NCBI RefSeq assembly: GCF_947492815.1 | Contig: NZ_CANLOB010000020.1 | Span: 1-64,000, forward strand | Direction of reading: 5' to 3' | Length of the DNA: 64,000 bases | Source: an uncultured Dokdonia sp. | GTDB lineage: Bacteria > Bacteroidota > Bacteroidia > Flavobacteriales > Flavobacteriaceae | In this document: one piece after another, positions 9,801 to 19,105 of the stretch | Numbering within the stretch: the stretch's first letter is position 1 | Layout of the letters: every line of letters starts with the position of its first letter | The notes under the pieces: model-generated | Database searches by the model: none | What the model was told of the DNA's origin: nothing | Seen by the model: only the letters and a program-made list of their open reading frames with translations | Made by a program: the position numbers and the translations under genes

Positions 9801-9823
9801 GATTTCTGCCTACGCGGAAATGA
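9801..9823. repeat. GATTTCnnCnTACGCGGAAATGA repeat, copy 1
   Basis: GATTTCTGCCTACGCGGAAA followed by TGA. The same segment with three differences is at 26516-26538; both lie just upstream of a plus-strand gene and downstream of a 16-bp palindrome. Confidence 0.6.
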
Positions 9824-9835
9824 AAAGAAAAACTA

Positions 9836-10639
9836 TTGAATAAAAGAATTACAATTGCTGGATTAGGATGGTTGGGAAGTGCATTTGCATCGACCCTTAC
9901 GACATTAGGTTATACTGTGAAAGGAAGCGTTACAGATGCTAGTAAAGCGCAAGAACTCACAGGAAAAGGTATTACAGCTTATCCTATTGTGTTAACGGAA
10001 GCTGGGGTTACAGGGAAGATTGATACACTATTGTCTGATACAGATGTGTTGGCTATTATGATTCCGCCAGGACTGAGAAGAAATACAGGCGCTAATTATG
10101 CTCTTAAAATGGCACATTTTTTACACCAAATAGAGAGTGCCTCCATAAAAAAAGTGATCTTAGTGAGTAGTACTTCTGTTTATGATGATGCGCAAGGAGA
10201 TGTCACCGAAAAAGATGTCCCTAAACCACAAAGTAATGCAGGCAAACAACTATATGATGTAGAACAAATATTTTTTAATACCCCAGCATTTGAGACTACG
10301 ATTGTTCGTTTTGGAGGATTATTTGGAGGTAGCCGAAATCCAGTACGTTTTTTGGCAGGGAGACAAGGTTTAAGTAATGGCAACGCTCCAGTAAATATGA
10401 TACATCGTGAAGATTGTATAGGAATTCTTTTGTCAATCATTCAGAAAAATGCTTTTGGACATATTTTTAATGCTGTCGCACCACAACATCCTACGAAGAG
10501 AGATTATTATACAGCTCAAGCTGAAAAACTAGATTTAGTTGCGCCTCAATATGATGAAGAAGGGGATACTATTTTTAAGAAAGTAGATAGCACCTCTATT
10601 AGTGAGATTTTAAGATATGAATTTAAAGTAACGTTATAA
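9836..10639 (+). CDS. NAD(P)-dependent epimerase/dehydratase-like protein (YeeZ type)
   Basis: The 267-residue protein begins with a Rossmann nucleotide-binding segment (ITIAGLGWLGSAFASTL) and has the SDR serine/threonine stretch VSSTSVYDD. The Lys/Tyr active-site pattern is weak (GKQLYDVEQ), as in the YeeZ-like extended SDRs of unknown substrate. The start appears to be TTG at 9836: upstream in-frame ATG or GTG codons are absent, and the glycine motif begins at residue 9, where family members have it. A seven-codon frame ATG 9820 (MKRKTIE) overlaps this start. Transcription ends at the terminator 10672-10696. Confidence 0.8.
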   Translation: MNKRITIAGLGWLGSAFASTLTTLGYTVKGSVTDASKAQELTGKGITAYPIVLTEAGVTGKIDTLLSDTDVLAIMIPPGLRRNTGANYALKMAHFLHQIESASIKKVILVSSTSVYDDAQGDVTEKDVPKPQSNAGKQLYDVEQIFFNTPAFETTIVRFGGLFGGSRNPVRFLAGRQGLSNGNAPVNMIHREDCIGILLSIIQKNAFGHIFNAVAPQHPTKRDYYTAQAEKLDLVAPQYDEEGDTIFKKVDSTSISEILRYEFKVTL

Positions 10640-10671
10640 AATTTTAAAAAATAGATACTTTGTTCCAAAGA

Positions 10672-10696
10672 AAAACCCATCACTAGGATGGGTTTT
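10672..10696. terminator. Bidirectional terminator between epimerase and cold-shock gene
   Basis: A perfect 10-bp stem AAAACCCATC / GATGGGTTTT around ACTAG. It has A and T tracts on both sides, so it can end transcription from both converging genes. Confidence 0.88.
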
Positions 10697-10718
10697 GTAC
10701 AAAATGTATATGCTGTAG

Positions 10719-10910
10719 TTATATAACTTTTACGTTTACTGCATTTAGTCCTTTGTTACCTTCTTGTAGGTCAAATTCTACTTCATCTCCTTCATTTATT
10801 TCGTCTACAAGACCTGAAATGTGTACAAAGTGATCTTTGCTTGCTCCTTCTTCTGTAATAAATCCAAAACCTTTTGTTTGGTTGAAGAATTTCACTGTTC
10901 CTTTATTCAT
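10719..10910 (-). CDS. Cold-shock-domain RNA/DNA-binding protein
   Basis: A 63-residue CspA-type OB-fold protein. RNP1 (KGFGFI, residues 13-18) and RNP2 (HFVHIS, residues 27-32) are both intact. Such proteins bind single-stranded RNA or DNA and act as RNA chaperones and antiterminators. The gene is alone, has a long AT-rich 5' leader, a candidate promoter at 10945-10973 and the shared terminator at 10672-10696. The leader may allow temperature-dependent control as in other csp genes, which is inference. Confidence 0.95.
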   Translation of the reverse strand: MNKGTVKFFNQTKGFGFITEEGASKDHFVHISGLVDEINEGDEVEFDLQEGNKGLNAVNVKVI

Positions 10911-10944
10911 TTTTAAAATTTAAAATTAATTATTAAATATTAGG

Positions 10945-10973
10945 CAATGATAGTGCCATATATTGATTTACAA
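10945..10973 (-). promoter_or_regulatory. Candidate Bacteroidota promoter for the cold-shock gene
   Basis: Read on the minus strand, TTG (10973-10971) is followed after 18 bases by TATCATTG (10952-10945), one change from TAnnTTTG. It would give a leader of roughly 30 bases. Confidence 0.45.
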
Positions 10974-11063
10974 GGACTTATATTGATTTATTTTAAAAAT
11001 AAAAGTAAATAACTGACTGTCAGAATCTTGAAGAGATAAATAAAGTATTATTAGGAGTAAAAA

Positions 11064-11098
11064 CAAAAAAATCGCTCATTTTTGAGCGATTTTTTTTA
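11064..11098 (-). terminator. Terminator of the M13 peptidase gene
   Basis: An eight-bp GC-containing stem ATCGCTCA / TGAGCGAT is extended by A-T pairs on both sides. It lies 25 bases past the M13 stop codon on the minus strand. Confidence 0.85.
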
Positions 11099-11122
11099 AT
11101 TAAATAGTGTCATAAAGGCGTA

Positions 11123-13192
11123 TTACCAGATACGAACGCGTTTTTCTGGTACTAAATACATAGCATCTCCTTCTTTGATATCAAATGCTTCATAGAAAGC
11201 ATCTACATTAAGTAACGGTTGTGTAGCACGTACTTTTCCTGGAGAATGAGCATCTGTTTTTACTTGTGTGCGTAATGCTTCTTCACGGCTCTTAGTTCTC
11301 CATACAGTTGCCCAGGACATAAAGAAACGTTGTTCTGCTGTAAATCCATCAATATCATCTGGACGTCCATTTTCTTTGTAAAATTTTTGAAGCCCATCAT
11401 AAGCACTCAGTATTCCTCCTAAATCTCCAATGTTTTCTCCTAACGTAAATTCACCATCTATAGGTACACCATCTAGTACTTCTATATTACTATATTGTTG
11501 GGCAAGTGCTTTTCCTCTTTCTGAAAATGCTTTAAGGTCATCTTCTGTCCACCAATTTCTAAGATTTCCATCACCATCATATCGTGCTCCACTATCATCA
11601 AAAGCATGAGAGATTTCATGGCCAATAACAGCTCCAATACCTCCATAATTTACGGCCTCATCTGCCGTATAGTTATAGAATGGAGGTTGCAAAATAGCCG
11701 CAGGGAATAAAATTTCATTGTAGGGCGGTATATATCCAGCATTGACTGTTTGAGGAGTCATAAACCACTTAGATTTATCTACAGGTTCTCCAATGTCTGC
11801 ATAATTTTTGTCTTGTGCCCATTTTCCTATAGCAGTCATGTTTTCAAAATAGCTTTTGTTTGCAGATACTTCCATCGCACTGTAATCTTCCCATGTATCT
11901 GGATATGCTATTTTAATGCTCAGCTTATTTAATTTTTCTATAGCTTTCTGCTTCGTTTCTTGGCTCATCCAGTTTAAATTTTGGATACGCTCTTTATAAG
12001 CTACCATTATATTGGCGATCATTTCTTCTGCTTTCTTTTTAGCTTCAGGAGGAAACTTAGCATCTACATATAATTGCCCTAATGCTTCACCTACAGTACT
12101 ATTTACTGTGGCGAGTGCACGTTTATCTGCTGCTCGTTGCTTTTGAGCACCATTTAGATATTTGCTATAAAATTCCCAGTTTGCAGTTTCAATATCTGTA
12201 GTTAATAACCCTGTAGCGCTATTGAAAGTATCCCATTTTACTAGTGTTTTGATATCTTCAATAGGGGTATCTTTAAGAAATTGATCTAAAGCTTCTGTAT
12301 AGCGTAATTGTGTGACAAGAAGTGTATCAAACTTTTTTGTAATTCCTAAATCAGAAATCATTTTGTTTACGTCTATAGAAGAAAGCATTGCATCGACTTC
12401 TTTTATAGAACGAGGATTGTTATAATTACGAGCATCACGACGCTGTTTTTTACTAAGGCGTGGTTCTGCAAGCATTGTCTCCATTGCTAATATTTTTTCT
12501 GCAGCTATTTGAGCATCTTTCTCACTATCTCCAATCATTTGAAGCATACGGGTAATATGCTTTTTATACTCTTTGCGGGTTTCTTTTGATTTTTCATCTT
12601 GCTCTAGATAATAATCACGATCTGGTAAACCAAGACCATTAGCTCCAAGATATACGATGTTTATAGAGCTATCATTGAGCCCAGGACCAGCACCTATACT
12701 TATAAAAGGAGAACTTACAGAAGGGTTTTTAGCTAATACCGTTTGAAGATCTGCTAGGGTTTTAATATTTTCTATGTCTTTTAAAGCGGGTACAATAGGA
12801 GTGATACCTGCTTTATTACGAGCAATGGTGTCTAATTTTGTGTCAAAAATAGCAATTGCTTTGGCTTGGTCAGATTCAGGAGCATACTTACCGCTTGTTT
12901 TTGCTTCTGTTAGTATTTTTAGTACATCTTCATTTGTAGATTTACTTAGTACACCAAAACCTCCCCAGCTTGTGCGATCTGCAGGAATTTTTGTTTTTTT
13001 TATCCAACTACCATTTACATAGCTGTAAAAATCATTTTTAGGACTCACGGATGTGTCCATGTTTTCTAGAACAATACCAGGTGTTTTTTCTGAAGTTGTT
13101 GTTAGTGTGTCTTTTTGTGTAATCTCTTGTTTACAACTCGTGAAAGCAAGGGTACAAGAAGCTACAATAGCAACAGCTTTTACTATTTTCAT
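11123..13192 (-). CDS. M13-family (neprilysin/PepO-like) metallopeptidase lipoprotein
   Basis: The protein has the zinc motif in VIGHEISHAFDD, the third-ligand segment ENIGDLGG and the family C-terminus ending RVRIW. From ATG 13192 it begins MKIVKAVAIVASCTLAFTSCKQ, a signal peptide with lipobox FTSC, so it should be a lipid-anchored peptidase facing the periplasm or cell surface. A TTG 24 bases upstream would also be in frame but would bury the signal peptide, so ATG 13192 (689 residues) is chosen. Family members cleave small peptides. It appears monocistronic, with its own terminator. Confidence 0.92.
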   Translation of the reverse strand: MKIVKAVAIVASCTLAFTSCKQEITQKDTLTTTSEKTPGIVLENMDTSVSPKNDFYSYVNGSWIKKTKIPADRTSWGGFGVLSKSTNEDVLKILTEAKTSGKYAPESDQAKAIAIFDTKLDTIARNKAGITPIVPALKDIENIKTLADLQTVLAKNPSVSSPFISIGAGPGLNDSSINIVYLGANGLGLPDRDYYLEQDEKSKETRKEYKKHITRMLQMIGDSEKDAQIAAEKILAMETMLAEPRLSKKQRRDARNYNNPRSIKEVDAMLSSIDVNKMISDLGITKKFDTLLVTQLRYTEALDQFLKDTPIEDIKTLVKWDTFNSATGLLTTDIETANWEFYSKYLNGAQKQRAADKRALATVNSTVGEALGQLYVDAKFPPEAKKKAEEMIANIMVAYKERIQNLNWMSQETKQKAIEKLNKLSIKIAYPDTWEDYSAMEVSANKSYFENMTAIGKWAQDKNYADIGEPVDKSKWFMTPQTVNAGYIPPYNEILFPAAILQPPFYNYTADEAVNYGGIGAVIGHEISHAFDDSGARYDGDGNLRNWWTEDDLKAFSERGKALAQQYSNIEVLDGVPIDGEFTLGENIGDLGGILSAYDGLQKFYKENGRPDDIDGFTAEQRFFMSWATVWRTKSREEALRTQVKTDAHSPGKVRATQPLLNVDAFYEAFDIKEGDAMYLVPEKRVRIW

Positions 13193-13302
13193 ATTAGGTT
13201 TGTTGATTATGGTCAATAGGACGTGATTTCTAATGTATTGTTACATTGAAAATACAAAAGTCTTGTCATGTTATGAAGCGTGTGAGTAAACAGTATTTAG
13301 AT

Positions 13303-13803
13303 CTATTGCTTTGTCATTTTTTCCATTTGTAAGCGGTCCCACTCTTTTTTCATTTCGGTAATGGTAGCTACATTTTCATTAGGAATGGCAATAGATAATA
13401 CATAATGTTTTACTTTCCAGACACCGTTTTCTTTTTTTACAACACCAGAGCCTCTACAAATACCCATTTGGGTTTTAAGATGTTCATCAAACCAAGCAGT
13501 ATCTTCATGGTTGTCTAGGTATATATTGCGTTCTAATGTAGTAAACGTCCAAGCTTTGCCTTTATCAAAATAAGGTTTAGAAAAAGATCTAAATTCCTCA
13601 TTTTGCCAATTTTCAGTAGCATCTGTGCCTATAAAAACAGCATCATTAGTCATCATGCCGAAATAGGCATCAAAATTTGCATCTGCAGCTGCTTTGTGCC
13701 AAGCGACAAGCATGGTATCTATAGCTTCTTTTTCTGAATGCTGTTGCGCGATTCCTGTAGTTGTTACAAGACTTATAAATACAAATAAAATAATACGTGT
13801 CAT
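13303..13803 (-). CDS. Exported SnoaL/DUF4440-like protein (NTF2 fold)
   Basis: A 166-residue protein with a signal peptide (residues 1-19, ending GIAQ) followed by an NTF2-like domain. The opening EKEAIDTMLVAWHKAAADANFDAYFGMM and the central aromatic-rich strands fit SnoaL_3-type proteins. No catalytic residues can be assigned. Its ATG overlaps the stop of the preceding lipoprotein gene by four bases (ATGA at 13800-13803), so the two are translationally coupled. Confidence 0.75.
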   Translation of the reverse strand: MTRIILFVFISLVTTTGIAQQHSEKEAIDTMLVAWHKAAADANFDAYFGMMTNDAVFIGTDATENWQNEEFRSFSKPYFDKGKAWTFTTLERNIYLDNHEDTAWFDEHLKTQMGICRGSGVVKKENGVWKVKHYVLSIAIPNENVATITEMKKEWDRLQMEKMTKQ

Positions 13804-14441
13804 TGGTTTGGTTTATAGATTTTTATTGGAGGTTTTCCTGTCGGATTTGAGTTTTCTAAAGCTGGACTATCTTCGGGATTGTTAACTTCTTGATTGAGTT
13901 GCTCAAGCATCTCTTCTATTGTTAATGCAAAGTTCTCATTAATTTGAAGATTTAGATTCTGAAATGCATTTTTAAGCGCTATAACTCCCGTAGTAATCTC
14001 TTCTACATTGGGTTCGCTTTTTTGCGCATAATTATTTACGATCTTGAGTTTTGTCTCTACAGATAATAATCGAGCTTTTATCGCTGGCGTTTCTAAATTA
14101 TCTGGAGTTAAATTTACAATCTCTTCTTCTGCTTCTTCTTGACCGTCAAATGTTGAAATTAGAATAGCTAATTGATTTTTTGTTTTTCCTAATGACACAC
14201 CTTGTAAACTATCTAGTCTTTTTAAAAGTCCTTGGTATAATTGCCAGTTTTTAACAGCCGTTTGCGCCTTTGGAGTAAGACGTAAAGAAGGCTTTAACCC
14301 CTCTGTACTATTAGGAATAGTAAGGGTGTCATTAGTCACTACATTTGTAGTTTCTGATGCTTGCGTTTGCGCTTCTTTCTTTTCACAAGCAGTAAATAGA
14401 AAGAAAGCACTTAATAGATATATGAGTATACGCTGTTTCAT
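13800..14441 (-). CDS. Hypothetical lipoprotein
   Basis: A 213-residue protein with lipobox FTAC (Cys at about residue 19 of MKQRILIYLLSAFFLFTAC), an acidic and glutamine/asparagine-rich linker, and a mainly helical body with the repeated feel of a coiled coil. No family recognised. It is the first gene of a coupled pair with the NTF2-like exported protein. The 344-base upstream gap is described separately. Confidence 0.65.
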   Translation of the reverse strand: MKQRILIYLLSAFFLFTACEKKEAQTQASETTNVVTNDTLTIPNSTEGLKPSLRLTPKAQTAVKNWQLYQGLLKRLDSLQGVSLGKTKNQLAILISTFDGQEEAEEEIVNLTPDNLETPAIKARLLSVETKLKIVNNYAQKSEPNVEEITTGVIALKNAFQNLNLQINENFALTIEEMLEQLNQEVNNPEDSPALENSNPTGKPPIKIYKPNQ

Positions 14442-14785
14442 TTGTTTAAAATTAAGAAACTAAAACTTTTTCACATCTGGAAATTTGTATAATACCTGTA
14501 ATTATTTGAAACTGTAGTACTAATTATTGGTATTATGCTCATTTCATAAGCAGTTCAAAAAGTTTGTAGACAAAAGTAGCCTAAATAGGAATATACAAGA
14601 AAAATTTATGATTATGTTTGCTTTTGTATACGCTTTCGCGAAAGCGTACTTTTAAAACTTAATATTGAGAAGCCAGTAAGGTGTACTCATTAGTATGTGT
14701 TGAACTAAGCCTATTTTTTGAGTAGGATCTCGTTTTAATATTTGGATCTTTAGTTCAATTACTTTTATTATTTAAAAAATTAAAA
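14442..14785. other. Intergenic region with one palindrome
   Basis: This 344-base AT-rich stretch separates divergent genes and must hold both promoters. The only distinct structure I see is the exact palindrome at 14631-14646. No open frame, terminator or clear TTG/TAnnTTTG pair stands out. Confidence 0.6.
14631..14646. repeat. Exact 16-bp palindrome, intergenic
   Basis: CGCTTTCGCGAAAGCG flanked by GTATA and TACTT, midway between divergent genes. Confidence 0.95.
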
Positions 14786-15739
14786 ATGAAATCAAGAATA
14801 CTTATTATAGGGGCTTGTGGACAGATAGGAACAGAACTTACCATGGCCTTAAGCAAACGATTTGGAAAAGATAAGGTTGTTGCAAGTGATATACGTGAGG
14901 GAAATGAAGCAATGATGAAAAGTGCGCATTTTGAACTTTTGGATGCTACAGATCTGGAAGCAGTCGAAGATGTTATATTTAGATATAAAGTAGATACGGT
15001 ATATCTTATGGCGGCTATGTTAAGTGCTATTGCAGAGCGTTTTCCTGCAAAAGCATGGGATCTTAATATGAATTCACTTTTTCATATTTTAAATTTAGCA
15101 AAAGATAAAAAGGTAAAAAAAGTATTTTGGCCTTCTAGTATTGCGGTCTTTGGAGAAACAACGCCTGCTCAAAATACACCACAAACTACCGTCATGGAAC
15201 CGTCTACAGTATATGGGATTTCTAAGCAAACGGGAGAGCGATGGTGTGAGTATTATTATAATAAATATGGAGTAGATGTACGTAGTATAAGATATCCTGG
15301 CCTTATAAGCTATACAACAGAGCCTGGAGGGGGAACTACAGATTATGCAGTAGATATATACCATCGAGCTCTAAAACATGGACAGTACCGTTGTTTCTTA
15401 AAAGAAGGTACAGTGTTGCCTATGATGTATATGGATGATGCTATAAAAGCTACAATTGCTATCATGGATGCTCCTGTGGAGACTATTAAAATACGATCAT
15501 CTTATAATCTAGCTGCTGTAAGTTATGCACCTGAAGATGTCACAGCAAGTATTCAGAAACATATTCCTGAATTTGAAATAACATACGAACCTGATTTTAG
15601 ACAATCTATTGCCGATACTTGGCCTCAGAGTATAGATGATAGTGAAGCAAGAAGTGATTGGGGTTGGTCTCATAATTTTGGACTAGAGGAAATCACAAAA
15701 ACGATGATTGATAATCTAAAGGACCGATATAAAGAGTAA
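14786..15739 (+). CDS. L-threonine 3-dehydrogenase-like SDR epimerase
   Basis: The 317-residue extended SDR opens with GACGQIGTEL (NAD-binding glycine motif) and shows PSSIAVFG and the catalytic YGISKQTGE (Tyr-x-x-x-Lys). The segments YPGLISYTTEPGGGTTDYAVDIY and LPMMYMDDAIKAT are characteristic of the SDR-type threonine dehydrogenases, which oxidise L-threonine to 2-amino-3-ketobutyrate with NAD. That would feed glycine and acetyl-CoA formation; the lyase Kbl is not in this window. Length is normal. The gene is monocistronic and followed by a palindrome 78 bases later. Confidence 0.87.
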   Translation: MKSRILIIGACGQIGTELTMALSKRFGKDKVVASDIREGNEAMMKSAHFELLDATDLEAVEDVIFRYKVDTVYLMAAMLSAIAERFPAKAWDLNMNSLFHILNLAKDKKVKKVFWPSSIAVFGETTPAQNTPQTTVMEPSTVYGISKQTGERWCEYYYNKYGVDVRSIRYPGLISYTTEPGGGTTDYAVDIYHRALKHGQYRCFLKEGTVLPMMYMDDAIKATIAIMDAPVETIKIRSSYNLAAVSYAPEDVTASIQKHIPEFEITYEPDFRQSIADTWPQSIDDSEARSDWGWSHNFGLEEITKTMIDNLKDRYKE

Positions 15740-15817
15740 GTAAGGTTTTATTGGAACCGCTGAAGGTATTCATACTATTAGGCTTGCCTTAAGGTAGTTT
15801 ACTTTAAATTCTGTGAC

Positions 15818-15833
15818 CGCTTTCGCGAAAGCG
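15818..15833. repeat. Exact 16-bp palindrome, between convergent genes
   Basis: CGCTTTCGCGAAAGCG located 11 bases past the end of the TonB receptor gene. Confidence 0.95.
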
Positions 15834-15844
15834 TAAAAAGAATA

Positions 15845-18163
15845 CTAGAAGGAAACTCTAAAACTGAAATTTGGAGTGATTCCAAGAGATTTATTGTCTA
15901 TTCTGGAGATCGTGCTATCATCATTTACAATGAAGTAGGTGTTAAGTATATTTTCTCTATTTAAAATATTCCATAAAGAGATTCCTATTTTGCCTTTTGC
16001 CTTTCCTTTTAAGTCAAATGTATAGGTTGAAGAGAAGTCTGTTCTTACATAGTCATTTACACGTTCGCCATTAGGAGGGCCATATATGATTTCTCTCGCA
16101 AAAGGACTATCTCCATCAGGTAAGGTGGTGACATTACCTGAACGCCAATTAACACCGAGTGCAAATTTTAAATTGTCACCAACGGTATATGCGCCTGCAA
16201 ATGTTAATGCATGTTTTATATCTGCATTATTGGGAAATGGATTTCCGTCGTTTAGTGTATCAAACTCATAATAGTTTTCACTAAAGGAATAACTTAACCA
16301 TGCACTTAAGTTCGTAAAACGTTTATTGATTAGAAAATCAATACCTCTCACTTCGTAATCTCCAATGGCGTTTACAAATTGAAATTGATTTTGAAATCCT
16401 TGGCTACGCGCGGTAATCCCATCTACTTTTTTAAGATATCCTTCTGCACTTACTAATAGTTTGTTTTTATTGTATTGTAGTCCAATAGATGCTTGTTTAC
16501 TCCTGATAATTGGAATAGTACTGTCATTAGAAATAACCCAACGTCTACTTTCAACACCTATAAAGTCATTTTGACGATCTATAATTTGCGATGTTGTTTG
16601 ACTTTTTAACTCTCCTAAAATTTCTACTTTAAAATCTTTAAGAAATTCCTGTGTAAAACTTACTCTTGGCTCTAATAAGACTTTGTCAAATTTTCCAAAA
16701 TAATTAGCTCTTAGGCCAGTTTTTATATCTGTTTTTTTTGATTTTGTGGTTATTTGTACTTCGCTATACAATGCATGACTTCGTAATACTTCTTTTATAT
16801 TGCTTCTAAAAGGTGGGTTGTCTATATCCTCTAAATTTGTCACACCTACTTCAAAAAGTTGGTACCCATTTATCCAGTTTACACCATTACGAATTTTGTA
16901 ATTGGTGTTTAATTTGATGCCTGTGTCTAGAACCTCATTTTTTTGATTAAGGCGTTGTACATTAATGATATCTGCATTTGTAGCGTCTAGCGTATAAAAA
17001 GATCCGTACAATTGTATATCACTTGAAAATGAAGTGTTCCAGTCTCTGCTATAGGTGATTCCTGTTGCAAGGTTTTGTTGTGTAATACCACTACTTGAGG
17101 CATCTCGAGTATTAATGGTTTCTTCTAGATAGTCTAAAGAGTTGAAGATAGAAGTAAAATTAAAACGTACTTTATCCTTTTTTGAAATATCGTAAAGTAG
17201 TTTTGTACCTACATCATAAAAATAAAATGCTTCTTCTCTAATAACGGTTTGATTGGTTTCTGATACTGTATTTGTAATTTCTGTGTTTTGAAAAACACGA
17301 TCAAAATATTGATTGAATGTAGGAGTCTCTATAACATCAGTAATAGATCTTCTTGCAGAGACCTGAAGTTCTACTTTTTTAGATAATGGAATTTTTGCAA
17401 CTGCATTTGCATCTATAAAATTAAATCCAATACCTCCAGAAAATGTGTCATTGATAGATTCGTCTAGTTGAATGTCTATAATACTTGATACGCCATCTCC
17501 ATATATGGCACTGGTTCCGTTTTTAGCAATAAAAACATTCTTTGCAAGATGAGGATTGAAAGCAGAAATTAATCCGAAGAAATGCCCTGATTGATATACT
17601 TTAATACCATCCCATAAGATAAGATTTTGATCATGGGTTCCGCCTCGCACATTGATATTTGATACGGTTTCATCTACACTTAAAATACCAGGGAGTGCCT
17701 GAATAGTTTGTAATATATCAGGTTCTATAAGACCTGGTAAGATTCCAAAATCATCTGGTTTTATGATAATGGCTCCTGTTCTATTAGTAGAAATACCAGA
17801 AGTAAGGTAATTTTTAATATATACTTCATCTAGTTGTTGACTAGCAAGGGTTTCATTTGCGAATTCCTGATTTTTTTTAATAGCAATAAAGCGATCATCA
17901 ATTATTTCAAACTTTAAACCAGTATTTGTTTCTAATATCAGTAAAACCTGCTTTAAAGGCAGGTCCGTTTTTGGAACACTAACTGTTTTGTTTAAAATGG
18001 TATCATCTGCATAGGAAAAGCGAATATCATACCGATCCTCTATAAGCTCCAAAACATAGGAGAGGGATTTTTTTTCAGCTTCTTCTTTGGTTTGAGAGCG
18101 TATTTCGGAGAAACTAAAAATGACAAGTATGAAAAAGAGAACTAATCTATTTTTTTTATTCAC
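15845..18163 (-). CDS. TonB-dependent receptor with N-terminal signalling (STN) domain
   Basis: A signal peptide (ending EIRSQ) is followed by an STN/secretin-like domain (about 28-95), a TonB-box/plug region (about 105-250, with NINVRGGTHDQNLILWDGI) and a beta-barrel ending in aromatic FSFRVSF. At 772 residues it is of normal length for transducing receptors. The STN domain would contact the FecR protein encoded just upstream, so ligand uptake would trigger the ECF sigma factor. The start overlaps the end of the fecR gene by eight bases. No SusD-type partner is adjacent, so the ligand is more likely a metal complex or peptide than a glycan. Confidence 0.92.
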   Translation of the reverse strand: MNKKNRLVLFFILVIFSFSEIRSQTKEEAEKKSLSYVLELIEDRYDIRFSYADDTILNKTVSVPKTDLPLKQVLLILETNTGLKFEIIDDRFIAIKKNQEFANETLASQQLDEVYIKNYLTSGISTNRTGAIIIKPDDFGILPGLIEPDILQTIQALPGILSVDETVSNINVRGGTHDQNLILWDGIKVYQSGHFFGLISAFNPHLAKNVFIAKNGTSAIYGDGVSSIIDIQLDESINDTFSGGIGFNFIDANAVAKIPLSKKVELQVSARRSITDVIETPTFNQYFDRVFQNTEITNTVSETNQTVIREEAFYFYDVGTKLLYDISKKDKVRFNFTSIFNSLDYLEETINTRDASSSGITQQNLATGITYSRDWNTSFSSDIQLYGSFYTLDATNADIINVQRLNQKNEVLDTGIKLNTNYKIRNGVNWINGYQLFEVGVTNLEDIDNPPFRSNIKEVLRSHALYSEVQITTKSKKTDIKTGLRANYFGKFDKVLLEPRVSFTQEFLKDFKVEILGELKSQTTSQIIDRQNDFIGVESRRWVISNDSTIPIIRSKQASIGLQYNKNKLLVSAEGYLKKVDGITARSQGFQNQFQFVNAIGDYEVRGIDFLINKRFTNLSAWLSYSFSENYYEFDTLNDGNPFPNNADIKHALTFAGAYTVGDNLKFALGVNWRSGNVTTLPDGDSPFAREIIYGPPNGERVNDYVRTDFSSTYTFDLKGKAKGKIGISLWNILNRENILNTYFIVNDDSTISRIDNKSLGITPNFSFRVSF

Positions 18164-19049
18164 CCTTTAAAGTTATCGTTTGGTTTGTTCTGGTATACTC
18201 CAGATTTAGGGGTAAGGTAATAGATTTTAGGGCAATTTCAATATCATTGTGAATAAAACTTCCAGTAAACAACTGTTTTGAGTCAATATGATCTGCGATA
18301 ATTTGGATATCATATTGTCTTTCAAACTCAGCAATAACAGTGCTATATGGTAAACTTTTAAACGTACTAGTGTTTGTAATCCAAGAAGGACTTAGTTGAG
18401 TGGTTTTTGTTTGGGAAGCAGTAGTGCCCTCCATTTTAATGTAGCTATCTCCCTGTTTTAATAGTATAGATTGTCCATTATGATTTACACGTACAGCACC
18501 TTCATAACATACAACTTCAAACAATTCTGCTCTATCTTTAACAATAAACTGAGTCCCAACGACAGTAACAAGTCCTGTTTCTGTTTTTACATTAAATGTA
18601 GCTCCTTTTTCTACTTTAAAAAAAGCTTCCCCTTGTAATTCAACTTCGCGTTGTTTATCCCAATTTTTTTCATCAAATGATAAAGAAGATAATGAATTTA
18701 GAGAAACATTAGAATTGTCAGGAAGTGTAATTTCTTGTTTTTGACTCGCAAGCGTAGTCACTGTAGTTTCCTGTAAAAGGAAAGAATAATAGATGCCAAA
18801 AAGAACAACAACTGATGCAGCAATAGCATATACTGGTTTTAACCAATTTCTTTTCTGCTTTTTAAGAGCAATCGTGTTTTTAAGATTTTCTAATTCTGTA
18901 GTTACATGAAAAGAAGTTGGCTTAAATTTTTGAACACCTTCAGAAATACGAATCAAATCTGTATAATCATCTAGCTCTTTAAAGAGGCTTAACTCTTTAG
19001 GATTTAGCTCATTATCTAGCCATTTTCTTATTAATTCTTCTCTTTTCAT
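18156..19049 (-). CDS. FecR-family anti-sigma factor
   Basis: The 297-residue protein has a short cytoplasmic N-terminus that should bind the sigma factor (EELIRKWLDNELNPKELSLF), one membrane helix at about 74-92, and a periplasmic FecR domain (LPDNSNVSLNSLSSLSFDE, then GEAFFKVEKG) followed by a C-terminal DUF4974-like segment (ITLPLNLEYTRTNQTITL). It holds the ECF factor inactive until the TonB receptor signals. Order sigma, FecR, receptor on one strand with short gaps is the standard Bacteroidota arrangement. Confidence 0.93.
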   Translation of the reverse strand: MKREELIRKWLDNELNPKELSLFKELDDYTDLIRISEGVQKFKPTSFHVTTELENLKNTIALKKQKRNWLKPVYAIAASVVVLFGIYYSFLLQETTVTTLASQKQEITLPDNSNVSLNSLSSLSFDEKNWDKQREVELQGEAFFKVEKGATFNVKTETGLVTVVGTQFIVKDRAELFEVVCYEGAVRVNHNGQSILLKQGDSYIKMEGTTASQTKTTQLSPSWITNTSTFKSLPYSTVIAEFERQYDIQIIADHIDSKQLFTGSFIHNDIEIALKSITLPLNLEYTRTNQTITLKGE

Positions 19050-19105
19050 AACAATGCATTCACTAATAGAACAATTAAAGGATGAAAACTCCTACCCTCA
19101 TTATA